Shown one piece after another: positions 17,221 through 27,554 of a stretch of 52,159 nucleotides of DNA. The DNA comes from Psychrobacter sp. FME6. GTDB taxonomy: Bacteria; Pseudomonadota; Gammaproteobacteria; Pseudomonadales; Moraxellaceae. The translations under genes and the position numbers were made by a program. Each line of letters begins with the position of its first letter. Position 1 is the stretch's first letter. The notes under the pieces are model-generated. The model had not been told where the DNA came from, did not search any database, and saw only the letters and a list, made by a program, of their open reading frames with translations. The stretch lies in the NCBI RefSeq assembly GCF_014861365.1, contig NZ_RRYW01000012.1, positions 1-52,159 on the forward strand. Reading direction: 5' to 3'.

Positions 17221-17484
17221 ATGATTGAACCATTTGCTAATGACCACCAAAGTATGCAGATTGGAGAGCTGGTTATCGAGAACCAAAAAGATAAAATCAT
17301 CATTTATGGAGATATTGATCTGACGTTGGATTCGTCTGGATATCAGCAAGCTGAGCAGTTACACGAGCTAACAACCAAAATTATGCAAGCTTTTGAGACT
17401 AACGAGCCTTATAACAACAATGATATTAAGTCAAAGAAAAAGGATGACCAGACAGGCAAAGAAATAGACAACCCTTTCCTGTAA
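17221..17484 (+). CDS. Conserved-looking small hypothetical protein
   Basis: An 87-residue acidic protein with AAGGA before its ATG. The segment IENQKDKIIIYGDIDLTLD (about residues 19-37) reads as a compact beta-rich core and is followed by a helix (QQAEQLHELTTKIMQAFE) and a polar, probably disordered tail. No family is recognised and no membrane segment is present. It lies 75 bases downstream of the endonuclease gene on the same strand and might be co-transcribed with it, but nothing indicates that it is an inhibitor. Confidence 0.6.
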   Translation: MIEPFANDHQSMQIGELVIENQKDKIIIYGDIDLTLDSSGYQQAEQLHELTTKIMQAFETNEPYNNNDIKSKKKDDQTGKEIDNPFL

Positions 17485-17735
17485 CTCTTTGATATGGTTT
17501 TGTTTTTATAGAAATAATAAAGTATAAAAAAATTACTAGGCAAAATCTAAAAATTGCTTATAATGGGTCAAGACATCGCTTATACCGTTCAAATCTTTGG
17601 ACAAAAGCCTATGAGTAGACACGGTCATTAAATATAACCGTCAAGCTTTAAAAAAGATTCTAGCAAAGGATAAGCATAGAATATTAGAAACATAACGTTT
17701 CGAGTAACCACTGTATAAATGAAGGGAGTCAATTT

Positions 17736-18119
17736 ATGAAATTACTTACAAAAACTGCTTTAGCTGCGGCTGGTATCAGTATGGCCACTATGGCATTTGC
17801 TGCTGATCCATTAGCCAATACTACCTGGCAGACCTATGACGATGGCAAGCCAAAAGGCACGGTCAAAATCACTGAGTCAAATGGTGTGTTGACAGGTAAA
17901 CTCATCGCAACTAACTCAGCCAAAGGTAAGAAACACGTCGGTATGACCATTATCTCTGGTCTGAAAGCTGATGGCGGTGGTAAATATAGCGGTGGTACGA
18001 TTACTGACCCTGAAAAAGGCAAGGACTACCGTATGACTGCACAACTAAGTGGCAGTACGTTAAATTTAAAAGGTTATATTGGTCCATTCTCACGTAGTCA
18101 GCAGTGGAAAAAGAAATAA
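17736..18119 (+). CDS. DUF2147 family exported protein
   Basis: A 127-residue protein with a clear signal peptide (KLLTKTALAAAG...; cleavage near AFA-AD at residue 22). The mature part starts with PLANTTWQTYDDGKPKGTV and continues with VGMTIISGLK, the DUF2147 pattern of a small beta-rich lipocalin-like domain. The DUF2147 family has no proven function; members are periplasmic. GGGAG precedes the ATG. A large hairpin terminator follows, so it is probably monocistronic. Confidence 0.85.
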   Translation: MKLLTKTALAAAGISMATMAFAADPLANTTWQTYDDGKPKGTVKITESNGVLTGKLIATNSAKGKKHVGMTIISGLKADGGGKYSGGTITDPEKGKDYRMTAQLSGSTLNLKGYIGPFSRSQQWKKK

Positions 18120-18154
18120 GTCCATCGCTTATTTTTACTATCAAGTTTAATCTT

Positions 18155-18208
18155 GAGCCATAAAAAATCCCACATTACCGTAAGGTTTTATGGGGTTTTT
18201 TATGGCTC
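18155..18208 (+). terminator. Long hairpin terminator after the DUF2147 gene
   Basis: GAGCCATAAAAAA (18155-18167) pairs exactly with TTTTTTATGGCTC (18196-18208), with CCCA/TGGG continuing inward. It has 17 or so stem pairs and T-rich ends in both directions, so it may also serve the minus-strand P-II gene, whose stop lies 158 bases away. Confidence 0.75.
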
Positions 18209-18365
18209 TAACTTTAATTTATGGTTCTAGTTTTGGTATAAGCTCAACATGTTTATATTACAAGCTCGAGATGAGATTCCATAATGCATATTAATTCCCC
18301 TTGAATTGATGCAATCAGTTATCAGTATGCTCTATCAGTCTGTACTTATTATTCGTTCTCAGGCT

Positions 18366-19155
<790 letters not shown>

Positions 19156-20010
19156 CTAAGCTTTAGGGAAGAGTAGGTATGGTGTTTTGGTGCTGCCTAG
19201 TAGCTTTTTGGTGTCGCTACCTTGGAGTAATTCACGCAGACGGGATTGACCAAATGCCCCTGTCATTAGTAGGCCAATATCATTCTCGTTTTGATAGTAA
19301 TTTAAAGCCGCGGTAACATCACGGCAATCTAGCAAAGCCTTTTTAGATTTGATGCCGGCTTGTTTGAGGCGTGCATAAGCTTCGCGTAGCGCGTCGCAAT
19401 TCTCTGAGTTTTCTTTTCCGACCATGACAATATGCACGGTTAAAGCCCGAATAAGCGGCGTTTTGCACAGCCAATTGAGCAATTTATGAGATGTTGGGCT
19501 ATTGTCAAAGGCGAATAATGCGGTAGTAGGGAGCAAAAATGGGGCATGAGTCACCAAAATGGGGCAGTGACTGACACGAATTAACTGGCTCAATGTCGAT
19601 TTACAGGTAACATGATGTCCGATAACGATTAATTGTGCTTTGTCATCGACATAATCGATACTCTCATTGAGGTGTTCATGACGGTGCAATGTATAGGTTT
19701 TGAGTTTGGGGTGCTGCTGCGCGCAATAAGTGGTTGCTTGGTGTAAGAGAAGCTTACCCTGGGCTTTTAGTTCACTATTACTCGAATGTTCTTTTGCAGT
19801 GAATTGATCTAATAAAGTGTTTTCATCATCAATATTGAGACAGCATGAGTAATCAACGGCAGCTTTTTGTTGTAAGCTTGGCACTGAATGTAGTAGCCCG
19901 ATCGGCACTTGTAGGCGGATTGAAGCCCACATGGTTGCATCTAAAACGGCTTGCACGTGATCAGGACAGTCTAAGCAAGCAATCACGCTATCTGGCTTCA
20001 AATTACTCAT
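19156..20010 (-). CDS. Tandem-domain universal stress protein
   Basis: A 284-residue protein with two Usp domains. The first (residues 1-150) ends in LIVIGHHVTCKSTLSQLIRVSHCPILV; the second (about 160-284) starts TTALFAFDNSPTSHKLLNWL and ends IGLLMTGAFGQSRLRELLQGSDTKKLL, which carries the G-2x-G-9x-G(S/T)-like nucleotide-binding element in degenerate form. The first domain lacks a clean ATP-binding signature. It follows a SulP transporter gene on the same strand, with a large hairpin in the gap, suggesting linked expression. Some SulP transporters are known to be fused or paired with Usp domains, so it may tune transport under stress. Confidence 0.85.
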   Translation of the reverse strand: MSNLKPDSVIACLDCPDHVQAVLDATMWASIRLQVPIGLLHSVPSLQQKAAVDYSCCLNIDDENTLLDQFTAKEHSSNSELKAQGKLLLHQATTYCAQQHPKLKTYTLHRHEHLNESIDYVDDKAQLIVIGHHVTCKSTLSQLIRVSHCPILVTHAPFLLPTTALFAFDNSPTSHKLLNWLCKTPLIRALTVHIVMVGKENSENCDALREAYARLKQAGIKSKKALLDCRDVTAALNYYQNENDIGLLMTGAFGQSRLRELLQGSDTKKLLGSTKTPYLLFPKA

Positions 20011-20041
20011 AAGGGCACCACATCATTTCAATACCAAAAAT

Positions 20042-20109
20042 ACAGCTACATTGGTAAAAAGGGTGGGGAGGCAATGCTCACGCCTCATCCTCTTTACCAA
20101 TGCAGCTGT
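20042..20109 (-). terminator. Large imperfect hairpin between sulP and usp
   Basis: The arms ACAGCT-CATTGGTAAA (20042-20058) and TTTACCAATG-AGCTGT (20093-20109) enclose an inner GAGGC/GCCTC stem. Read on the minus strand the structure is followed by TATTTTTGG. It can act as terminator or attenuator setting usp expression below sulP. Confidence 0.6.
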
Positions 20110-20193
20110 CTATTCAATTGTTTGTTTAACTGTTTATTTATGAGACATTGATGATTAACACGATAGTGTAGGATGTAGACGCAGACTTTTTGC

Positions 20194-21693
20194 TCAATCC
20201 AGCAAACCAATATCGCGGCGATCATGAACAGAGAAGCGATCAATCAGCGTACGACTGGCATTATTTAGTCCAACTACTTTGACATCAATGCCCTCGCGTT
20301 GCAAGCGCATAACCAGCTTATCCAAGGTGTCAACGGCACTAATGTCCCAAAAATGGGCTTGGCTGACATCAATCTGGATGCTATCCAAGGCTTCTTTGGT
20401 GTCGAAGCTATGTAAAAACTGTGTCGTAGACGCAAAGAAAACCTGTCCTTGTACATAATAATAGCGGGTGTTGCTACTGTCGTCGTATTCACTAAATATG
20501 GTTAAGAATTGACCGATTTTATTGGCAAATGCCAATGCAGATAGCAGCACACCTACGCCGACACCGTAGGCTAAATTGTGGGTAAAGACCGTGGTCAATA
20601 CCGTCGCTAGCATGACAATATTAAAGGACATCGGGTGTGTTTTGAACTCGCGAATAGACTGCCAGTTAAAGGTACCGATAGAGACCATAATCATCACCGC
20701 GACCAGCGCTGCCATTGGGATTTGGCTGACCCATTCACTCAAAAACACCACCATAATGAGCAAGACGATACCTGCTATCAAAGTAGATAGGCGCGTACGT
20801 CCGCCAGATTTGACGTTAATCATTGACTGACCAATCATCGCACAACCTGCCATACCGCCAAAGAAACCTGAGACCACGTTAGCAATCCCTTGACCGCGAC
20901 ACTCACGGTTTTTATCACTGGGGGTATCTGTTAACTCGTCAACGATCGTCGCCGTCATCATAGATTCTAACAAACCAACGATAGCCAACGCGATAGAATA
21001 AGGGGCTATGATTAGTAAGGTGTTTAGGTTCAATGGAATGTCAGGCAACAAAAACATCGGCAGGGAGTCTGGTAAGTCACCCATGCTACCGACGTTACGA
21101 ATATCAAGGTTCATATACATCGCGACCGCGGTTAATCCCACGATACAAATAAGCGGCGATGGAATCACCCGACCAATTTTAGGAATGAGCGGGAACAGGT
21201 AAATTATCGCCAAGCCCGCTGCTGTCATGATATAAACGGTCATACCGACGCGCTCAGTCATTGGGTTAAGCTCTGGTAATTGGGCGGCAAAGATCAATAT
21301 CGCTAGCGCATTGACAAAGCCAATGACCACAGAGCGGGAAACAAAACGCATCAAATTCCCGAGCTTTAAGATGCCCATTACTACCTGAATAGCGCCGCAC
21401 AATAAGGTGGCAGCCAATAAATACTGCAAACCATGCTCGGCGACCAAATCGACCATCACCAGTGCCATCGCCCCTGTTGCCGCCGAAATCATGCCTGGAC
21501 GACCACCGACGAAACTAATCACTACCGCGATACAAAATGAGGCATACAAGCCGACTTTTGGATCAACGCCAGCGATAATAGAGAAGGCAATGGCCTCAGG
21601 GATTAGCGCCAGTGCAACGACTAGGCCTGATAAAACGTCACCGCGAACATTGGAAAACCACTCGTCACGTAAGTTATCAATAAAAGATGTCAT
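20194..21693 (-). CDS. SulP-family anion transporter with STAS domain
   Basis: A 499-residue inner-membrane transporter (sulfate, bicarbonate or dicarboxylate class). The membrane part begins with [20 protein letters not shown], the SulP signature region, followed by [12 protein letters not shown] and [17 protein letters not shown], with about a dozen hydrophobic segments. A C-terminal STAS domain (from about residue 400; [23 protein letters not shown]) is present. The frame opens with a TTG at 21720, but the ATG at 21693 gives the normal N-terminus and is preferred; neither has a strong ribosome site. The substrate cannot be read from sequence. The Usp gene follows. Confidence 0.9.
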   Translation of the reverse strand: MTSFIDNLRDEWFSNVRGDVLSGLVVALALIPEAIAFSIIAGVDPKVGLYASFCIAVVISFVGGRPGMISAATGAMALVMVDLVAEHGLQYLLAATLLCGAIQVVMGILKLGNLMRFVSRSVVIGFVNALAILIFAAQLPELNPMTERVGMTVYIMTAAGLAIIYLFPLIPKIGRVIPSPLICIVGLTAVAMYMNLDIRNVGSMGDLPDSLPMFLLPDIPLNLNTLLIIAPYSIALAIVGLLESMMTATIVDELTDTPSDKNRECRGQGIANVVSGFFGGMAGCAMIGQSMINVKSGGRTRLSTLIAGIVLLIMVVFLSEWVSQIPMAALVAVMIMVSIGTFNWQSIREFKTHPMSFNIVMLATVLTTVFTHNLAYGVGVGVLLSALAFANKIGQFLTIFSEYDDSSNTRYYYVQGQVFFASTTQFLHSFDTKEALDSIQIDVSQAHFWDISAVDTLDKLVMRLQREGIDVKVVGLNNASRTLIDRFSVHDRRDIGLLD

Positions 21694-21837
21694 AAGTAAA
21701 CTGCATAGGGTTAGAGGCAAAAAAAGTAATCATTACTCATTCATAAAATGATCGCGTCGCTATAAGAATAGCTATTCATCTTTCTTTTACGGCAACAGGC
21801 GCTGTGTCATGTTGCGGCATTGAATTATCGAGGCATT

Positions 21838-21912
21838 GTCATAAAAGGTACGGTCATAAGAAACACGGTTATAAAAGGTACTGTCATAAAAAACATCGTA
21901 ATAAATATGTCT
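21838..21912. repeat. Degenerate 15-bp tandem repeat, five units
   Basis: Units start at 21838, 21853, 21868, 21883 and 21898 and follow the pattern GTCATAAAAGGTACG with substitutions (for example GTCATAAGAAACACG and GTTATAAAAGGTACT). The 15-bp spacing is exact through all five. Confidence 0.75.
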
Positions 21913-22327
21913 ACTGATTTACTTGCTGGTATCACTAATACGCTCATCAATAATCGATACGATGATAAATTTAGTGAGTTTACCTAAAATTATTTGGAAT
22001 TGGGTAGTTAAGGTAGGCTATTCAAAAACAACACCTACAATAACGAATAGAGTCAGCAATGACTTGCTGCGGTAGAAGATAATAAATCATCTGTCAAATA
22101 AAAGTAGCCGTTCGACATGATCCGTCCATGCATGATTCGTCCACAATAGCCATTTTGCCAAAGAGAAGTGACAACAGCGCGCTAACTGTGACAACATGCT
22201 AAACTAAAACGGCCAGAGTAAGTCTCTGGTCACTGACAGATTAGGGCAGCTATTATAGCACTAGCCACTTAATATAAAAACAGGCGCATAATAGCATAAC
22301 GCCGTAAAAAACCAGTACCGAAATCTG

Positions 22328-22377
22328 AACGATACCGTTATGATGTTTCTCATCTTGATGGTATCGTTTGGCTTTTT
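22328..22377 (+). terminator. Terminator-like hairpin upstream of murD
   Basis: AACGATACC (22328-22336) pairs perfectly with GGTATCGTT (22360-22368) and is followed by GGCTTTTTTAT. No plus-strand gene precedes it within 1 kb, so it either ends an unrecognised small RNA or attenuates murD. Confidence 0.65.
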
Positions 22378-22429
22378 TATAGGCTAGATTTTTTGATGCC
22401 ATTTTGCACATCTAATAGAAGGAATAGAT

Positions 22430-23866
22430 ATGACCACCAACACTGCAACAGATGCCTTACTTCATAAAGGCAGTGGTCTACAAGTCGTGGTTGGTTTGGG
22501 GCAATCTGGGTTATCTGTCGCTCGCTATCTGGTGGCGCAAGGTTATCAAGTAGCGGTCACTGATGCTCAGGCAGTACCTAGACTAGCGGATCAGTTACCT
22601 GATGAGATTGATATCCGCCGGTTTGGTACGATTGACGCAGCGCTATTGCAGCAAGCCACACGGATTATTATTAGCCCTGGTATTTCTCTGGCGACCGAAG
22701 CCGTTGCAGCCGCACGTCAAGCCAATGTCCCAGTGGTCAGTGATATTCAGCTATTTTGTGATGCCTGTACGGTACCGATCGTAGCGATTACCGGCTCTAA
22801 TGCTAAGAGCACTGTGACCACGTTGGTTGGGCAAATGGCGATAGATGCTGGGGTCAATGTCGGTGTCGGTGGCAATATTGGTGTACCAGCGCTAACATTA
22901 CTGGATAATACCGATATGGAGTTGGCGGTACTTGAGCTGTCCAGCTTTCAATTAGAAACCGTGACCGATTTAAACGCACAAGTCGCCACGGTGCTTAATA
23001 TGTCGCCTGACCATTTAGACCGTCATGGCGATATGCTCGGCTACCATCAAGCCAAGCACCGTATTTTTCAGGGTGCAAAATCTGTGGTTATTAACCGTGA
23101 AGACGCATTGACGCGCCCACTGGTGGCTGATAATTTACCCAGAGTGAGTACGGGCATTCATGCCCCTGACGAGAATCAATATGGTCTCATCACTGACTCT
23201 GAAGGCGATATTTATCTTGCACGCGGTACAGAAAAACTACTGTCGGCAGATAAACTGTTGATTAAAGGCCGTCATAATCTGCTCAATGCGCAAGCAGCGT
23301 TAGCGTTAGGCGAGCTGGCAGGATTGGCAGTTGATAGCATGCTAGATACCTTGCAACAATTTACTGGACTTGAGCATCGTTGCCAATATGTGGCAAATGT
23401 GGCTGATATTGATTATTTTAATGATTCAAAAGGCACCAATATTGGCTCGACGATGGCCGCTATCGAAGGGCTGGGTGCAGTCTATGCGCCAAAAGACGGC
23501 AAGCTATTATTGATTTTGGGTGGGCAAGGCAAAGGTCAAGAATTTGGCGAGCTGACCCCTTTTATCAATCAGTACGTTAGTCAACTACTGCTTATCGGTG
23601 AAGATAGTCAGCAAATTGAGCAGCACCTGCGTACAGCCAACTTAAGTGATGACGTAGCGCTACACCAATGCCAGTCTTTGGAAAATGCCTTTGACACCAT
23701 TCAACAAGTAACTGTAAGTAGCCTATCACAAGTGCAAGCGGTGCTATTATCACCAGCCTGTGCCAGTTTCGATCAATATAGCGGTTATGCGGCTCGCGGT
23801 GAGCATTTTAATCAACTGGTTGACCAACTAAATCTGGCGCGTGCCGATAGTATGACTACTGGTTAA
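22430..23866 (+). CDS. murD: UDP-N-acetylmuramoylalanine--D-glutamate ligase (MurD)
   Basis: A 478-residue cytoplasmic Mur ligase that adds D-glutamate to UDP-MurNAc-L-Ala in peptidoglycan synthesis. The N-terminal Rossmann-like domain shows VVGLGQSGLSVARYL. The central ATPase has the P-loop ITGSNAKST (about residues 119-128, SNAKS instead of the more usual TNGKS), LELSSFQLE and MSPDHLDRH. The C-terminal domain begins after HNLLNAQAALAL and includes FNDSKGTNIGSTMAAIEG, with the substrate-binding DSKGTN. An AGAAGGA-like site precedes the ATG. ftsW follows, but a terminator-like hairpin separates them; the usual neighbours mraY and murG are absent, so the cell-wall cluster is split in this genome. 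Confidence 0.95.
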   Translation: MTTNTATDALLHKGSGLQVVVGLGQSGLSVARYLVAQGYQVAVTDAQAVPRLADQLPDEIDIRRFGTIDAALLQQATRIIISPGISLATEAVAAARQANVPVVSDIQLFCDACTVPIVAITGSNAKSTVTTLVGQMAIDAGVNVGVGGNIGVPALTLLDNTDMELAVLELSSFQLETVTDLNAQVATVLNMSPDHLDRHGDMLGYHQAKHRIFQGAKSVVINREDALTRPLVADNLPRVSTGIHAPDENQYGLITDSEGDIYLARGTEKLLSADKLLIKGRHNLLNAQAALALGELAGLAVDSMLDTLQQFTGLEHRCQYVANVADIDYFNDSKGTNIGSTMAAIEGLGAVYAPKDGKLLLILGGQGKGQEFGELTPFINQYVSQLLLIGEDSQQIEQHLRTANLSDDVALHQCQSLENAFDTIQQVTVSSLSQVQAVLLSPACASFDQYSGYAARGEHFNQLVDQLNLARADSMTTG

Positions 23867-24043
23867 AGGCTGCAAAAAATTTACTCCAGTAGCACTTATA
23901 TCGGTTTTAAAGTGAATCAACTATAAATGATTGTTTTGCTTATAAATTGCTGCTACTGTCGATGATGACCAGTCAGATTGAGGACACGCCCTAGCTATCT
24001 GATACGACAGCTATCTGGTGCGATCTACTTTATTTTTTAAACG

Positions 24044-24074
24044 GTGGCGTTTGATAGACGCCGTGTTTTTTCGT
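24044..24074 (+). terminator. Hairpin with T run between murD and ftsW
   Basis: GGCGT pairs with ACGCC across a TTGATAG loop (24046-24062 region), extended by wobble pairs and followed by GTGTTTTTT. It overlaps the GTG that opens the ftsW frame at 24044, supporting a downstream start for ftsW. Confidence 0.5.
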
Positions 24075-24094
24075 TCGTTAGTGTATATAAAATT

Positions 24095-25291
24095 ATGGCG
24101 ATCTCTTCTTTTTTTCGTTCTTCTTCTCAATCAAAGCCAGCCTCTGGCTCAGATGGTATCCTTTCTATGCCGTCAGCACGCGCCATCTTAATATCGAGTG
24201 TCGGCTGTATGCTGGTGCTTAGTTTATTGATGGTGGCTTCTGCTTCTATTCCTTTTGCACTCAGTCGCGGAATGACAGAGCTGCATTTTTTCAAAAACCA
24301 ACTGCTGTATATGACGATAGGTTTGATTATCGCTGCGGTTCCTTATTATAGCGTGTCTTTACGGTTGCTATATAAAACCGAAACCCAGTTTATTTTGCTG
24401 GGTATTACGGGCATGCTATTAGTGGCGACCTTGTTCAGTACGCCTATCAATGGCTCCAAACGTTGGCTAACGATAGGCGGTTTTAATTTTCAGGTAGCAG
24501 AGTTAGCGAAACTGGTCATGATTGTGTTTGTCTCTGACTTTGTGGTGCGTCGCTCTTTTGAGGTCCGTAATGGTTTGGATGGTTTTTTGCGGATTATGTT
24601 AGTGGTCGCGCTCATCACCATACTGTTATTATCGCAGCCAGACTTTGGTTCTTTTGTGGTGATACTTGGTACGCTCTTTGCGATTTTTTATATTGCGGGT
24701 GCCCCTTACAAGCATTTCTTAGCGCTAGGTGCTGCTGCTATTGGCGGTGCTGTGTTGATGGTTACGACAGCAGAGTATCGGTTAGTCCGAGTGATGTCGT
24801 TTATGGATCCGTTTGATGATGTACAAGATACGGATTATCAGCTGGCGCGCAGTTTGATTGCTTTTGGTCGTGGGCAATTTACAGGTGTTGGCTATGGCGA
24901 AAGTGTACAAAAACTGTCGCATCTGCCCGAGGCTCATACCGACTTTTTATTGGCCATCACTGGTGAAGAGCTAGGCTTTGTTGGGGTTAGCATGGTGCTG
25001 TTGCTCGAGGCGCTGATTATCGGCAGTGCGATGCGTATCAGTTATAACGCGCTCAAGCGTCGGCAGATGCGCATGAGTTATACCGCTTTTGGTATCGGTG
25101 TGGTGTTTATTGCGCAGACAATTATTAATGCGGCGATGAATATGGGCGCAATTCCGACCAAAGGTTTAACCATGCCGTTTTTCAGTTACGGTGGCTCATC
25201 GATGCTGATTAGTTTAGTGATGGTCGCGCTATTACTGAAGATTTACAAAGAAAGCCCTGAAATCGAAAAAAGCCAGTGCCGTTATTATTAG
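24095..25291 (+). CDS. ftsW: Lipid II polymerase FtsW (SEDS family)
   Basis: A 398-residue polytopic inner-membrane protein of the SEDS family, the peptidoglycan glycosyltransferase of the division septum that works with a class B PBP (FtsI). About ten transmembrane segments are evident. Family signatures visible are NGSKRWL, LSQPDFGSFVV, HTDFLLAITGEELGF and the C-terminal IPTKGLTMPFFSYGGSS. Neighbour murD favours FtsW over RodA. The frame extends to a GTG at 24044, but that codon is within a hairpin; the ATG at 24095 is preferred though its ribosome site is weak. It is convergent with gluQ. Confidence 0.9.
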   Translation: MAISSFFRSSSQSKPASGSDGILSMPSARAILISSVGCMLVLSLLMVASASIPFALSRGMTELHFFKNQLLYMTIGLIIAAVPYYSVSLRLLYKTETQFILLGITGMLLVATLFSTPINGSKRWLTIGGFNFQVAELAKLVMIVFVSDFVVRRSFEVRNGLDGFLRIMLVVALITILLLSQPDFGSFVVILGTLFAIFYIAGAPYKHFLALGAAAIGGAVLMVTTAEYRLVRVMSFMDPFDDVQDTDYQLARSLIAFGRGQFTGVGYGESVQKLSHLPEAHTDFLLAITGEELGFVGVSMVLLLEALIIGSAMRISYNALKRRQMRMSYTAFGIGVVFIAQTIINAAMNMGAIPTKGLTMPFFSYGGSSMLISLVMVALLLKIYKESPEIEKSQCRYY

Positions 25292-25310
25292 TATCGTTAG
25301 AATAGTTTAA

Positions 25311-25338
25311 AACGCGTCGCTATTGGTGGCGCTTTTTA
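25311..25338. terminator. Possible bidirectional terminator between ftsW and gluQ
   Basis: AAAACGCG and CGCTTTTT can pair with one bulged C in the 66-base gap between the convergent genes. The stem is short and imperfect. Confidence 0.35.
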
Positions 25339-25356
25339 TTGCTTGTTTTTCGTCTT

Positions 25357-26301
25357 TTATCCATTGGGTATATTTAACTGCTGTTTGCCCTGTAGTGGCG
25401 TATTGTCCCATTGGGCAACGGCCTGTCTTAGCATATTGCTAGGTGTATCTCTATCGACCGTTGGTTGCTGTAAGAGCTGTAAAGCGTCAGTGATAAGCTG
25501 ACTTGGGTTACGAGTATCGATGGGTTGAGCCAGATTTTGCTTGGAGAGCTTTTGCCCATCAGAATGACATATCAGTGGCAAGTGAGACCAATGATCGATA
25601 GCAGGCAAACCAGCGGCCTGCATGATACTGATTTGTGCCGTGGTCATGGGTAAAATATCCAAACCGCGCATAATATGTGTGATTTGTTGTAGACCATCAT
25701 CGAGGCTGGCTGCCAATATATAATTGATCATGCCATCTTGGCGGCGCACCACCATATCGCCTAATGTTTGCTGCGGATTATCCCACTGCATACCTTGGAT
25801 ACCATCGTTGAAACCAATCCTATAATCTGGCAGTTGGATACGTAACTTATGTTGTTGTCTATCAAGGTCAGCGCCGACACAGCGGCGCGGATAACGCGTC
25901 CTATTTGGTTGTAGCGAACTGACAGCATCGTGATGCTTGCTTGGTTCCTTTTGTGCCCAATATTGCTCCAAATCTTTACGTGAGCATTGGCAGCCATAAG
26001 TCAGCGATTGCAGAGAGGAAGACAAGTAATCATTATAAATATCAATGCGTTCAGACTGATAAATAACATCGCCATCCCAGTATAATCCAAGCGCTTCCAA
26101 ATCAATTAAAATTTGTTCAGTAAACTGTCGGTCACAGCGTTCGGTATCAGTATCTTCGATACGTAATAGCCATTTACCACCCAATGATTTTATATGGCAA
26201 TAGCTGGCAATCGCTGTCGTTAGTGAGCCAAGGTGTAACTCACCAGTCGGTGAGGGGGCAAAACGACCGATAGGCTGTGATGATGAGGTTTGAGTTAACA
26301 T
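25357..26301 (-). CDS. gluQ: Glutamyl-Q tRNA(Asp) synthetase
   Basis: A 314-residue truncated glutamyl-tRNA synthetase paralogue that attaches glutamate to queuosine in the tRNA-Asp anticodon. It shows [16 protein letters not shown] (HIGH motif) near residues 12-27, LRIEDTD, a C-x-C zinc-site element ([14 protein letters not shown]), and a KMSKS-like KLSKQN. The anticodon-binding domain of GluRS is absent, as expected for the family. It lies downstream of dksA on the same strand, a pairing conserved in gammaproteobacteria, but here 300 bases and a strong palindrome separate them. Confidence 0.92.
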   Translation of the reverse strand: MLTQTSSSQPIGRFAPSPTGELHLGSLTTAIASYCHIKSLGGKWLLRIEDTDTERCDRQFTEQILIDLEALGLYWDGDVIYQSERIDIYNDYLSSSLQSLTYGCQCSRKDLEQYWAQKEPSKHHDAVSSLQPNRTRYPRRCVGADLDRQQHKLRIQLPDYRIGFNDGIQGMQWDNPQQTLGDMVVRRQDGMINYILAASLDDGLQQITHIMRGLDILPMTTAQISIMQAAGLPAIDHWSHLPLICHSDGQKLSKQNLAQPIDTRNPSQLITDALQLLQQPTVDRDTPSNMLRQAVAQWDNTPLQGKQQLNIPNG

Positions 26302-26537
26302 AGAAGTTTGGATGGACTTTAAAATTGATGGTTATCGGTAAATGGGATAGAAGGTAGGATAATAAAAATTAGCGTAAAAAGATATTTATTAAATGCGGCT
26401 GTTTTGTTAGCAGGATGAGTTCTAAAGATATAGCTGATTGTGTCAGCCATGCTTTTTTTAAGATGCGAAGTTTTGAATTGGTTATCAGTTGCCAATCTCA
26501 AAGCCAGTAATGACAAAGCTATTAAGCCAAAACACAA

Positions 26538-26565
26538 CGAGCGACCATATTAATATGGTCGCTCG
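26538..26565 (-). terminator. Perfect 28-bp palindrome after dksA
   Basis: CGAGCGACCATATT is followed directly by its exact reverse complement. On the minus strand it is followed by TTGTGTTTTGG, fitting a terminator 44 bases past the dksA stop that limits read-through to gluQ. Confidence 0.7.
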
Positions 26566-26608
26566 TGCTTGTACTTATATTTTTATACCTACATTAACAG
26601 TAGGTTGC

Positions 26609-27046
26609 TTAAGCGCCTTGGTTCTGGCGTTCTTTAATTTCAGATAAAGTCTTACAGTCGATACATTGCGTCGCTGTTGGGCGTGCCTCTAAACGACGCA
26701 GACCAATCTCTACCCCGCAAGTTTCACAAAAACCATAGTCTTCGTTTTCGATTTCTGACATAGATTTGTCGATTTTGCGAATCAGCTTACGCTCACGGTC
26801 ACGTGTACGCAGCGCCAAGGCAAACTCTTCTTCTTGGGTAGCACGGTCATTGATGTCTGGCATGGCACTTGACTCATCTTGGATATAAGTCTTGGTGCGA
26901 TCCGCTTCACCAATCAGTTGGTTTTTCCAGTCCAATAAAATAGATTTAAAGTGCTCTAACTGTGCATCAGACATATACTCTTCGTCTTTGCCCGGCACAT
27001 AAGGAGTAAACTTAACTTCACTCGGATTCGTAGTCACGGTGCTCAT
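26609..27046 (-). CDS. dksA: RNA polymerase-binding transcription factor DksA
   Basis: A 145-residue factor that enters the RNA polymerase secondary channel and, with ppGpp, adjusts rRNA and amino-acid promoters. It has a coiled coil (about residues 35-105) with the tip motif D64-x-x-D67-x-A69 (DINDRA) and a C4 zinc finger at Cys107, Cys110, Cys128 and Cys131. Length is close to the E. coli protein (151). AGGATA precedes the ATG. The upstream 500 bases hold no other gene and must carry its promoter. Confidence 0.96.
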   Translation of the reverse strand: MSTVTTNPSEVKFTPYVPGKDEEYMSDAQLEHFKSILLDWKNQLIGEADRTKTYIQDESSAMPDINDRATQEEEFALALRTRDRERKLIRKIDKSMSEIENEDYGFCETCGVEIGLRRLEARPTATQCIDCKTLSEIKERQNQGA

Positions 27047-27554
27047 ATGGGTATCCTACTTTTTCAAATTGATTCAATAAAACGACGTATCAAAAGACAA
27101 GACGTTATTAATTTACCAAACGCTATAATTTGTCCCTTTATAAAACGTTTTACCACTTGGTAACACAAGTAACACAGCTGATCTAATAGTACGGTTATCT
27201 CAAAATGCTCATAGCAACATATCAATGTTCAGGTATATGGTTATGTCTATTTTTATTTAAACTGCTTTATTTAAATAACAGGGTTTAAATAGTGCTGCAT
27301 ATTACTGACTGTAGAAACTTAGCTTGTGGTCGATCTAGCCATCCTAGCTACTATAGTTTTGCTTATTATTAAATATCAGGTGGTCTTCGTTTTATTTTAT
27401 AAGTTGTAACATTGTTTTTAATAATAATGAAGCTATTTTTTATAATGACCACATTTCTACTTTGTCAGCTATCTTATGGTTCAATCAAGCAGTATCAGCT
27501 AAAAGCCTAAAAAATAAGGGCTGTCAGCGTTAATGGTGCCAATAAATCTGGGCA
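27047..27554. other. Intergenic region upstream of dksA
   Basis: About 500 AT-rich bases between dksA and the 3' end of cpdA. Both flanking genes are on the minus strand, so it should hold the dksA promoter and the cpdA terminator. I see no gene, and no hairpin strong enough to call. Confidence 0.4.

Larger units (their letters stand above)
21694..22429. other. Long intergenic region between sulP and murD
   Basis: About 735 bases without a convincing gene. It contains a degenerate 15-bp repeat (21838-21912), a CCAGAG/CTCTGG hairpin near 22215, a GGCG/CGCC hairpin near 22284-22305 and a terminator-like hairpin at 22328-22377. The divergent promoters of sulP and murD must lie here; none was identified with confidence. 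Confidence 0.5.

Noticed and set aside
24044-24094. GTG start for ftsW
   Set aside because: The codon is part of a hairpin followed by a T run; the ATG at 24095 is a better match to the family's length.
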